Source: an uncultured Lachnospiraceae bacterium (GTDB lineage: Bacteria > Bacillota > Clostridia > Lachnospirales > Lachnospiraceae). Taken from it: a stretch of 5,293 nucleotides of DNA. Positions within the stretch are counted from its first letter, which is position 1; each line of letters begins with the position of its first letter. Positions 1 to 5,239 of this stretch are shown here, one piece after another. A program made the position numbers and the translations under genes. The DNA lies in contig CAJTZH010000130.1 in assembly GCA_910584325.1 (NCBI GenBank), positions 1 to 5,293 on the forward strand, read 5' to 3'. The notes beneath the pieces were generated by a model, which was not told the origin of the DNA, ran no database searches, and saw only the letters and a program-made list of their open reading frames with translations.

Positions 1-1072
1 TACCATTAAGCATCGGCGCAAGCGTAAATGTCCCCGTCTTACATGGTATCGCGTTCTGATTATCCATGTACGCCTGAACATTTTCATCTTCCAGCAAAAA
101 TCTCAATACCTCGTATGCCGCTTCTTTATTCGGACAGTCTTTCATCACGCAGAACTGTAAATCAATTCCCGACGTCAAAATATTCTCGTCCGGATTGTTA
201 GACGCCGGATACACAAACGAATCAATATTCATATCCGGATTCACGGATTTAATCTGCGGAACCGCGTAACTGCCAATCATAAACATTGCGGATTCTCCTC
301 TTGCAAATGCCGTACAGGCATCATTATAGGAATATGCCACAAAATTTTTCGGTCCGTATTGAAGCAGCGTTTTCATCTGCTTTGCCACATCCTTGTACTG
401 TTCGGAAAACGTCGTCGTTCCCTTATTGACATCCTTACATACCGTTGCAGGCGCTAATGAAGACGCCGCGCTGTTCCACGGAGAAATGCAGGTCCATGTA
501 TCTTTATATCCCATATAAAACGGCAGTTCTCCCGCAGCCTGTATTTCCTCGCAGAGCGCGATCAATTCATCCCAAGTCTTTGGAATCTTCCAGCCATGCT
601 CGTCAAACATATCTTTGTTATAAAGAATACCTGCCGCGTTTGCCATATACGGCACGCCGTATGTTCCTTCCGTCGGAACAAACTTCAGATTTTCGTTGAT
701 ATCCAGATAATTTTGTTTGATATCCGCCAGTCCGTCAAAATCCGAAACATCCATCAGCATATCCGCGTCAATAAAATTTGAAAAATTGTACTCGCCGCCG
801 ATGCCGATAATATCCGGATTATCCTCTCTGATAAAACGTGTTTTTAACACCGTCATCGCATCGTTCGGTGAAGATACCTTCAGCACAATATCCTCATGGG
901 ACGCGTTAAATTTCGCCTCCACTTCCTGAAAATAATTGACGGCTTCCGGCTTATAATGTACCAGTTCGATAACCGTTTTTCCATTGTCTGCCTTATCGGC
1001 GCCGCACCCTGCCGCCAGACCTGCGAAAAGCAATGCTGCCGTAATCAGCAATTTTTTATTACTTTTTAGCAT
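1..1072 (-). CDS. Extracellular solute-binding lipoprotein of a sugar ABC transporter (family 1), C-terminus cut by window edge
   Basis: The reading frame starts at ATG 1072 and stays open for 357 codons to the left edge. It is preceded by a GAAAGGGG ribosome binding site at 1083-1090. The N-terminus is a lipoprotein signal: KK at residues 6-7, a hydrophobic stretch at 8-21, and LAAGC with the lipid-accepting cysteine at residue 23. The mature part has family-1 sugar-binding protein hallmarks: YGVPYMANAAGILYNKDMF at 138-156, then KTWDEL at 165-170, and AFARGESAMFMIGSYAVPQI at 255-274. The protein would sit anchored outside the membrane and deliver a carbohydrate to an ABC permease, whose genes are expected just off the left edge. 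Family members are usually about 420-450 residues, so some 60-90 residues are probably missing. The divergent AraC-type gene suggests transcriptional control by that regulator. The sugar cannot be named; the closest families bind oligosaccharides. Seven cysteines besides the lipobox cysteine are unusual for an exported protein. Confidence 0.93.
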   Translation of the reverse strand, partial: MLKSNKKLLITAALLFAGLAAGCGADKADNGKTVIELVHYKPEAVNYFQEVEAKFNASHEDIVLKVSSPNDAMTVLKTRFIREDNPDIIGIGGEYNFSNFIDADMLMDVSDFDGLADIKQNYLDINENLKFVPTEGTYGVPYMANAAGILYNKDMFDEHGWKIPKTWDELIALCEEIQAAGELPFYMGYKDTWTCISPWNSAASSLAPATVCKDVNKGTTTFSEQYKDVAKQMKTLLQYGPKNFVAYSYNDACTAFARGESAMFMIGSYAVPQIKSVNPDMNIDSFVYPASNNPDENILTSGIDLQFCVMKDCPNKEAAYEVLRFLLEDENVQAYMDNQNAIPCKTGTFTLAPMLNG

Positions 1073-1121
1073 TTTTACATTTCCCCTTTCTTTTATATAG
1101 GTATATGTGTGGTATGAGACG

Positions 1122-1150
1122 ATTATAACATACCAAAATGCTATTAAGAA
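1122..1150 (-). promoter_or_regulatory. Candidate promoter for the solute-binding protein gene
   Basis: Read on the minus strand, a perfect TATAAT lies at 1122-1127. It is 17 bp from a weak -35 candidate TTCTTA at 1145-1150. The inferred transcription start near 1115 would leave a leader of about 43 nt. The 17-bp spacer is almost filled by one copy of the 15-bp operator-like repeat (1130-1144). The poor -35 fits a promoter that needs an activator, but this is inferred from sequence alone. Confidence 0.5.
1130..1144 (+). promoter_or_regulatory. Operator-like repeat, copy 1 (probable AraC-type regulator half-site)
   Basis: The sequence ATACCAAAATGCTAT is the exact reverse complement of copy 3 at 1212-1226. 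It lies between the -35 and -10 candidates of the leftward promoter. Its right half also forms a short perfect palindrome with the following bases, TGCTATT-AAG-AATAGCA at 1139-1155. An asymmetric site of about 17 bp, repeated near a divergent AraC-family gene, is what that family usually binds. Assignment to the neighbouring regulator is an inference. Confidence 0.55.
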
Positions 1151-1156
1151 TAGCAG

Positions 1157-1202
1157 TATAATGGAACTTATATATCAAAATGCTGACTTTTCACTTTATA
1201 AT
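1157..1202 (+). promoter_or_regulatory. Two candidate -10 boxes for the AraC-type gene
   Basis: Perfect TATAAT hexamers occur on the plus strand at 1157-1162 and 1197-1202. Neither has a recognisable TTGACA-like -35 box at 16-18 bp. Each lies about 25-27 bp after the start of an operator-like repeat (copies 1 and 2), so a bound regulator could stand in for the -35 contact. Starts would fall near 1169 or 1209, giving leaders of about 80 or 40 nt. Which one is used cannot be decided from the sequence. Confidence 0.4.
1172..1186 (+). promoter_or_regulatory. Operator-like repeat, copy 2 (imperfect)
   Basis: The sequence ATATCAAAATGCTGA matches copy 1 at 12 of the first 13 bases and is in the same orientation. 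It begins 42 bp after copy 1 and about 40 bp before copy 3, so all three copies sit on roughly the same helix face. It lies upstream of the leftward promoter candidate, about 64 bp from its inferred start, a plausible place for an activator. Confidence 0.5.
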
Positions 1203-1211
1203 TGCATTTAT

Positions 1212-1226
1212 ATAGCATTTTGGTAT
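1212..1226 (-). promoter_or_regulatory. Operator-like repeat, copy 3 (inverted)
   Basis: The sequence ATAGCATTTTGGTAT on the plus strand is the perfect inverse of copy 1. It ends 12 bp before the AGGAGG ribosome binding site of the AraC-type gene, so a bound protein could repress that gene. From memory, its TAGCATTTT start resembles the E. coli araI1 half-site bound by AraC. That resemblance supports a regulator of this family but is not proof. Confidence 0.55.
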
Positions 1227-1248
1227 ATAGTGAGAATAGGAGGTATTT

Positions 1249-2088
1249 ATGCACGATTTATTGTTTTCCATTTTCCCCAATGAAAAATTCATAGATTTAG
1301 GGTTATTCCAATACGGATGGGAACGGTGTGAACCGGCGCATTTGTATGGTCCGGCGGCGCGTAACCATTTTTTGTTTCACTATGTCATCTCTGGTACGGG
1401 CGTTCTGATGGCAGACAACAAAAAAGGTGAAACAAAAACATACAATATCCGCAGCGGACAGGGATTTTTATTATTTCCGGGACAAATCAGCACTTACGTC
1501 GCTGACGAAAAAAATCCCTGGGAATACGCATGGATTGAATTTGACGGTCTCCGGGTCAAAGAAATGCTCAACATCGCGGGATTTTCCCCTGACCAGCCTG
1601 TCTATCACGCCACGTCAAAGAATTTTCGTGAAATCATGATGAACGAAATGCTCTATATTGTAAATCATTCGACAGAAACACCGTTTCACCTAATTGGGCA
1701 TCTCTATATTTTTCTGGACGCACTGACGCGTTCCGTCGCCGCCGTCCGCCTGGAAAAGACAAGTAAAATGAGTGATTTCTATATCCATGAAGCAATTAAC
1801 TACATTGAACAGAATTTTCCATATGAAATATCTATTGAGGACATTGCAGACCATTGCGGCATTAACCGAAGTTATTTCGGTAAGATTTTTCACAAATCGG
1901 TCGGCAGAACGCCGCAGGAATTTTTAATCAGCTACCGTATGATGAAAGCCGCCGAATTACTGAAAATGACGGCTCTGTCCGTCGCCGACATCGGCAACGC
2001 CGTCGGCTATCCCAACCAGCTTCACTTTTCGAGAGCGTTTAAGAATGTTTACGGGATTTCTCCCCAGAAATGGAGAAAACAAAATTAA
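1249..2088 (+). CDS. AraC-family transcriptional regulator, MsmR/RafR-like, for carbohydrate uptake
   Basis: This 279-residue protein has the usual two-domain AraC layout. The N-terminal half (about 20-100) is a cupin-type ligand-binding domain. It contains HFLFHYVISGTGVL (40-53), GFLLFPGQ (72-79) and NPWEYAWIEFDG (89-100), the last typical of MsmR/RafR-like regulators of sugar transport operons. The C-terminal 100 residues hold two helix-turn-helix motifs: ISIEDIADHCGINRSYFGKIF at about 194-214, and LSVADIGNAVGYPNQLHFSRAF at about 243-264, followed by the family signature GISPQKWR (269-276). The start ATG 1249 lies 5 bp after a perfect AGGAGG at 1238-1243. It is divergent from the sugar-binding lipoprotein gene and probably activates it when the sugar is bound, while controlling its own expression through the repeats between the two genes. 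The ligand is unknown. The gene ends at a strong terminator. Confidence 0.93.
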   Translation: MHDLLFSIFPNEKFIDLGLFQYGWERCEPAHLYGPAARNHFLFHYVISGTGVLMADNKKGETKTYNIRSGQGFLLFPGQISTYVADEKNPWEYAWIEFDGLRVKEMLNIAGFSPDQPVYHATSKNFREIMMNEMLYIVNHSTETPFHLIGHLYIFLDALTRSVAAVRLEKTSKMSDFYIHEAINYIEQNFPYEISIEDIADHCGINRSYFGKIFHKSVGRTPQEFLISYRMMKAAELLKMTALSVADIGNAVGYPNQLHFSRAFKNVYGISPQKWRKQN

Positions 2089-2108
2089 ACCGGTCTGAAC
2101 GACAAAAA

Positions 2109-2157
2109 AATTCCAAATGCCCGGCAGATGCCGCCTGACATTTGGAATTGATTTTTT
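2109..2157. terminator. Bidirectional rho-independent terminator between the AraC-type gene and groEL
   Basis: An 11-bp perfect stem (AATTCCAAATG at 2109-2119 with CATTTGGAATT at 2139-2149) encloses a second small hairpin, CGGC-AGAT-GCCG (2122-2133). On the plus strand it is followed by a run of six T (2152-2157). On the minus strand the A-run at 2104-2110 supplies the T-tract. It therefore ends both the rightward AraC-type transcript and the leftward groEL transcript. Confidence 0.9.
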
Positions 2158-2184
2158 ATTATGAAATTTGGAAACCGGACCGGA

Positions 2185-3807
2185 TTACATCATTCCGCCC
2201 ATTCCCGCGCCTGCAGGCATTGCCGGTGCGTCTTCCTTGATGGTCGCTACAACGGATTCTGTCGTCAGCAGCGTAGAGGCAACGCTTGTCGCATTCTGCA
2301 GCGCGCTTCTTGTTACCTTTGCCGGGTCAAGAATACCTGCTGCCACCATATCAACATACTCTTCCTTATATGCGTCGAAGCCAATGCCTACTTCGGACTC
2401 ACGGACTTTGTTCACGATAACAGAGCCTTCCATACCTGCGTTTGCTACGATATGGTAAAGCGGAGACTCTAACGCCTTTAAGATAATGTTCGCGCCTGTC
2501 TTTTCATCGCCTTCCAATGTCTCCGCAAGTTTCGCAACTTTCTTGGACGCATGAATGTATGCGGAACCGCCGCCTGCGATAATACCCTCTTCTACTGCCG
2601 CCTTTGTCGCTGCCAAAGCGTCTTCAAGACGAAGCTTTGCTTCTTTCATTTCCGGTTCGGTTGCTGCGCCTACACGGATAACGGCAACGCCGCCCGCAAG
2701 CTTTGCAAGTCTCTCCTGAAGTTTTTCTCTGTCAAAATCAGACGTCGTCTCCGCAATCTGATTCTTAATCATGGCAATTCTTGACTCAATTTCAGCCTTA
2801 TCGCCTTCACCGTCGACAATAATGGTGTTTTCTTTCTGAACCTTAACGGACTTCGCACGTCCAAGCATTTGAAGCGTTGTTTCCTTTAAATCAAGGCCAA
2901 GCTCCTCGGAAATCACTTCGCCGCCTGTCAGAATCGCAATATCCTTTAACATTTCCTTTCTTCTGTCGCCATAGCCCGGCGCCTTTACAGCAACGACCTT
3001 GAACGTTCCTCTCAGACTGTTGACAATCAACGTCGTCAGCGCCTCGCCTTCAACGTCCTCAGCAATAATCAGAAGTTTCTGTCCGGACTGTACAATCTGC
3101 TCCAGAAGCGGGAGAATTTCCTGAATATTGGAAATCTTCTTGTCGGTAATTAAAATGTATGGATTTTCCAGAACAGCTTCCATCTTATCCATATCGGTCG
3201 CCATATAAGCGGAAATATAGCCTCTGTCAAACTGCATGCCTTCTACAAGGTCAAGCTCCGTCTTCATGGTCTTTGATTCCTCGATAGTGATAACGCCGTC
3301 GTTGGAAACCTTCTCCATTGCATCTGCCACTAACTGTCCTACCTCGTCGTCTCCTGCCGAAATAGAAGCGACTCTTGCGATATGCTCCTTCCCTTTAATT
3401 GTAGAACTCATATCTTTAATCGCCTCAACGGCACATTCCGTCGCTTTCTTCATACCCTTTCTGAGTACGATTGGGTTCGCGCCTGCCGCAAGGTTCTTCA
3501 TGCCTTCGTTAATCATCGCCTGCGCAAGAACGGTAGCCGTTGTTGTACCATCGCCGGCAACGTCGTTTGTCTTTGTCGCAACTTCTTTTACAAGCTGAGC
3601 GCCCATATTTTCAAACGCGTCTTCCAGTTCGATTTCCTTTGCGATAGTTACGCCGTCGTTTGTAATCAGCGGTGCGCCGAATGATTTGTCAAGTACGACG
3701 TTGCGTCCTTTTGGTCCAAGCGTTACGCGTACTGTATTTGCTAACTGGTTTACACCGGATTCCAAGGCTGCTCTTGCCTCTGCTCCATATTTAATTTCCT
3801 TTGCCAT
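2185..3807 (-). CDS. groEL: Chaperonin GroEL (Hsp60), 60 kDa subunit
   Basis: The 540-residue product is full length for GroEL (usually 540-548). It would form the tetradecameric cytoplasmic folding chamber that works with GroES and ATP. Visible signatures are TLGPKGRNVVLDKSFGAP (29-46), the ATP-site segment GDGTTTATVLAQ (from residue 85, with the catalytic-region aspartate at 86), and DALAATKAAVEEG followed by IIAGGG in the second equatorial part. The short C-terminal tail ends in GMGGMM. The start chosen is ATG 3807 (MAKEIKYG). An in-frame ATG at 3822 would add five residues (MEETE), but the GGAGG ribosome binding site at 3816-3820 overlaps that upstream codon and is correctly spaced for 3807. 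It is the second gene of the operon, 124 bp after groES, and is presumably controlled by the CIRCE element upstream of groES. No key residue appears to be missing. Confidence 0.98.
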   Translation of the reverse strand: MAKEIKYGAEARAALESGVNQLANTVRVTLGPKGRNVVLDKSFGAPLITNDGVTIAKEIELEDAFENMGAQLVKEVATKTNDVAGDGTTTATVLAQAMINEGMKNLAAGANPIVLRKGMKKATECAVEAIKDMSSTIKGKEHIARVASISAGDDEVGQLVADAMEKVSNDGVITIEESKTMKTELDLVEGMQFDRGYISAYMATDMDKMEAVLENPYILITDKKISNIQEILPLLEQIVQSGQKLLIIAEDVEGEALTTLIVNSLRGTFKVVAVKAPGYGDRRKEMLKDIAILTGGEVISEELGLDLKETTLQMLGRAKSVKVQKENTIIVDGEGDKAEIESRIAMIKNQIAETTSDFDREKLQERLAKLAGGVAVIRVGAATEPEMKEAKLRLEDALAATKAAVEEGIIAGGGSAYIHASKKVAKLAETLEGDEKTGANIILKALESPLYHIVANAGMEGSVIVNKVRESEVGIGFDAYKEEYVDMVAAGILDPAKVTRSALQNATSVASTLLTTESVVATIKEDAPAMPAGAGMGGMM

Positions 3808-3815
3808 TTCTGTTT

Positions 3816-3820
3816 CCTCC
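3816..3820 (-). promoter_or_regulatory. groEL ribosome binding site, decides the start codon
   Basis: GGAGG on the minus strand ends 8 bp before ATG 3807. It overlaps the codons just after the alternative ATG at 3822, so that longer start has no usable site of its own. Confidence 0.85.
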
Positions 3821-3845
3821 ATTTTTTAATTTCCACATGTCTAAT

Positions 3846-3868
3846 CGAATTATTTTTCAAATAATTCG
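3846..3868 (-). other. AT-rich perfect hairpin in the groES-groEL spacer
   Basis: CGAATTATTT (3846-3855) and AAATAATTCG (3859-3868) form a perfect 10-bp stem with a 3-nt loop. No T-run follows on the minus strand, so it is not a standard terminator. It lies about 25 nt upstream of the groEL ribosome binding site. It could act in mRNA stability, processing or translation control; that role is an inference. Confidence 0.6.
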
Positions 3869-3909
3869 GTCTGGCTTTTTTACGTTATTCATTCCACTAT
3901 GTGTTTTAA

Positions 3910-3929
3910 CGAAGCCGCAAGCGGCTTCG
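3910..3929 (-). other. GC-rich perfect hairpin directly after the groES stop
   Basis: CGAAGCCGC (3910-3918) and GCGGCTTCG (3921-3929) form a 9-bp perfect inverted repeat around AA, or 8 bp with a CAAG/CTTG tetraloop. It begins 2 nt after the groES stop codon. The minus-strand sequence after it is GTTAAAACAC, with no U-tract, so strong termination is unlikely. A role as a 3' stabiliser or RNase-protecting stem for a groES mRNA, or as a partial attenuator, is possible. Confidence 0.6.
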
Positions 3930-3931
3930 GC

Positions 3932-4216
3932 CTACTCTACAACCGCGAGAATGTCGTTTTGTTTTACCACGATAAATTCTTCCTCTTCTAACTTCACTTC
4001 TGTTCCTGCGTATTTTGAATAGATTACTTTATCTCCAACCTTCACCTGCATCGTTACTTCTTTTCCGTCTACTGCTCCGCCCGGACCGACTGCAACGACT
4101 TCTGCCTGCTGAGGTTTCTCTTTTGCCTGACCTGGTAATACAATGCCTGATTTTGTTGTCTCTTCCGCAACTAACTGCTTTAATACAACTCTGTCCCCTA
4201 AAGGTACTAACTTCAT
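3932..4216 (-). CDS. groES: Co-chaperonin GroES (Hsp10)
   Basis: The 94-residue product matches the normal GroES length. It forms the heptameric lid that caps GroEL and encloses substrate in the cytoplasm. Recognisable parts are the N-terminal PLGDRVVLK (5-13), the mobile loop EETTKSGIVLPGQAKEK (about 18-34) with the GroEL-contacting IVL at 25-27, then VVAVGPGG (40-47), and the C-terminal strands KVGDKVIYSKYAGTEVK and EEFIVVKQNDILAVVE. Start ATG 4216 lies 8 bp after a strong AAGGAGG (4225-4231). It is the first gene of the groES-groEL operon, and the CIRCE operator lies 39 bp upstream of its start codon. Nothing is unusual in the protein itself; the long structured spacer after it is noted separately. 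Confidence 0.98.
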   Translation of the reverse strand: MKLVPLGDRVVLKQLVAEETTKSGIVLPGQAKEKPQQAEVVAVGPGGAVDGKEVTMQVKVGDKVIYSKYAGTEVKLEEEEFIVVKQNDILAVVE

Positions 4217-4255
4217 GATTTATTCCTCCTTGTTCTCTTCGAGCTTTATTTTTTA

Positions 4256-4282
4256 TTAGCACTCACTTTGTTTGAGTGCTAA
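4256..4282. promoter_or_regulatory. CIRCE operator (HrcA binding site)
   Basis: TTAGCACTC-N9-GAGTGCTAA is present without a mismatch to the consensus. HrcA represses chaperone operons through this element in Firmicutes and is released under heat or folding stress. The element lies in the groES leader, just downstream of the inferred transcription start. The hrcA gene is not in this window. Confidence 0.97.
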
Positions 4283-4294
4283 TCACTAAACCAT

Positions 4295-4323
4295 ATATTA
4301 GTCAAAATGAATTTCTATTGCAA
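4295..4323 (-). promoter_or_regulatory. Probable sigma-A promoter of groES-groEL
   Basis: On the minus strand, TTGCAA (4318-4323) and TAATAT (4295-4300) are separated by exactly 17 bp. Each matches four of six consensus bases. The inferred start near 4288 places the CIRCE operator at about +6 to +32, the usual arrangement. An alternative -35, TTGACT at 4300-4305, would put the -10 box inside CIRCE (TTAGCA) and is less convincing. Confidence 0.65.
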
Positions 4324-4397
4324 CTCATTCATTTTCTGTAAAATTATATATTTCATTCCATTTTCTACCTTTTTTATATGATTATCTCACTTTTTCT

Positions 4398-5228
4398 CTA
4401 GTTTTTAACTTTCTTTCCGATTTGATTGACCCTGCCGTAATAAAACAAATACTGCTGCGCGTATCCGCCATAACTCCCATATAGTTCCATCGCCTTTGTA
4501 CGGATTTCTTCCCGCGACGTCTCCTTATGAAAATACAGCTCTTCCATAATCCGTTTTATCCACACGTCCACCGGAAATTCCTCCCGCATACCAAGTCCGA
4601 ACAGCATCACGCAGCTTGCGACTTTTTCACCAACGCCTCTTATTTCCATAAGACGGTTCATTGCTTCTGGCGCGTCTAACGAACAAAGCAGTTCTTCAGT
4701 AAGTATACCGTCACAGACCTTTTTTACAGCGTCGCAGATGTACGGGGCGCGAAATCCTGTTTTCAGACGGCGCAGTTCTTCTTCGCCCACTGTTTTCAGT
4801 GTATGACAGTCGGGAAAAGAATAGAAGACCTCTCCTTTGATTTCTCCGAGAAGCGTTCCGTACGCTCTGGAAAGATTCGCAACAATCTGCTTGATGTGCG
4901 GTATCTGTTTGTTTTGCGAAATAATAAACGAAATCAGCGTCTCAAAAAAATCCTGTTTCAAAAGCCGCACGCCCCACATGGAATCGATAGCATCGCCAAG
5001 CTTTCCGTCCGCTGTGAGAAGCGTTCTTTTAATCTCGCTGTAATCACGGTTTAAATCAAAGTACGCTTCCCATATCTGCCGGTACTCCGTCTCTGTCGTG
5101 TTATACAGAATAACGCTGTCTTTTGTCTGCTCAATGTGAAGTAGTTTTCCAAACGCACTGAGTCCGTATTCATTTTCGCCAAGTTTCTGAAAATGAAAAC
5201 ATTGCCCGCATTCAAGCGTCTGTCCCAC
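4398..5228 (-). CDS. OGG1-like 8-oxoguanine DNA glycosylase/AP lyase, 5' end probably clipped
   Basis: The 276-residue reading frame belongs to the HhH-GPD DNA repair glycosylases and resembles OGG1 more than AlkA. The N-terminal part has LECGQCFHF (5-13). The central part has SFIISQNKQIPHIKQIV (100-116), at the position of the OGG1 asparagine-rich loop, and GFRAPYI (158-164), like the OGG1 GYRARYV segment. The helix-hairpin-helix is IRGVGEKVASC (196-206) with the expected catalytic lysine at 202, and the catalytic aspartate is at 221 in PVDVW. The Lys-Asp spacing of 19 equals that of human OGG1 (K249/D268). It should excise 8-oxoguanine and cut the strand. Oddity: the only start in frame is GTG 5228 with no clear ribosome binding site, and the frame is open just nine codons further, to TGA at 5253-5255. 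Upstream in-frame residues (WDFHV) look like continuing glycosylase sequence, so the native first residues may be lost. The stop at 4398 has no visible terminator after it. The catalytic core is intact; expression is uncertain. Confidence 0.85.
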   Translation of the reverse strand: MGQTLECGQCFHFQKLGENEYGLSAFGKLLHIEQTKDSVILYNTTETEYRQIWEAYFDLNRDYSEIKRTLLTADGKLGDAIDSMWGVRLLKQDFFETLISFIISQNKQIPHIKQIVANLSRAYGTLLGEIKGEVFYSFPDCHTLKTVGEEELRRLKTGFRAPYICDAVKKVCDGILTEELLCSLDAPEAMNRLMEIRGVGEKVASCVMLFGLGMREEFPVDVWIKRIMEELYFHKETSREEIRTKAMELYGSYGGYAQQYLFYYGRVNQIGKKVKN

Positions 5229-5239
5229 ATGAAAATCCC

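Noticed and set aside
445..929. Plus-strand open frames in the first kilobase
   Set aside because: They are shadows of the minus-strand solute-binding protein gene, which is open across the whole region with clear family motifs.
1139..1155. Terminator in the divergent intergenic region
   Set aside because: The stem is short and AT-rich, no T-run follows on either strand, and it lies among promoter elements.
2161..3684. Several plus-strand open frames opposite groEL (for example 2168-2458, 3236-3598, 3382-3684)
   Set aside because: They lie entirely antisense to a strongly conserved gene, lack ribosome binding sites, and encode no recognisable protein features.
3808..3822. Longer groEL start at ATG 3822 (adds MEETE)
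   Set aside because: The GGAGG ribosome binding site overlaps this codon and fits ATG 3807. GroEL proteins normally begin with MAKxIKYG or a close variant.
4300..4305. TTGACT as the -35 box of groES
   Set aside because: At normal spacing the -10 box would be TTAGCA inside CIRCE. The pair TTGCAA/TAATAT with a 17-bp spacer fits better.
4803..5054. Plus-strand open frames opposite the glycosylase
   Set aside because: They are antisense to a gene with intact catalytic motifs and have no support of their own.
5051..5239. Continuation of the helicase frame beyond DEFHH
   Set aside because: The frame stays open to 5051, but its residues do not look like helicase sequence and coincide with the glycosylase gene read in another frame.
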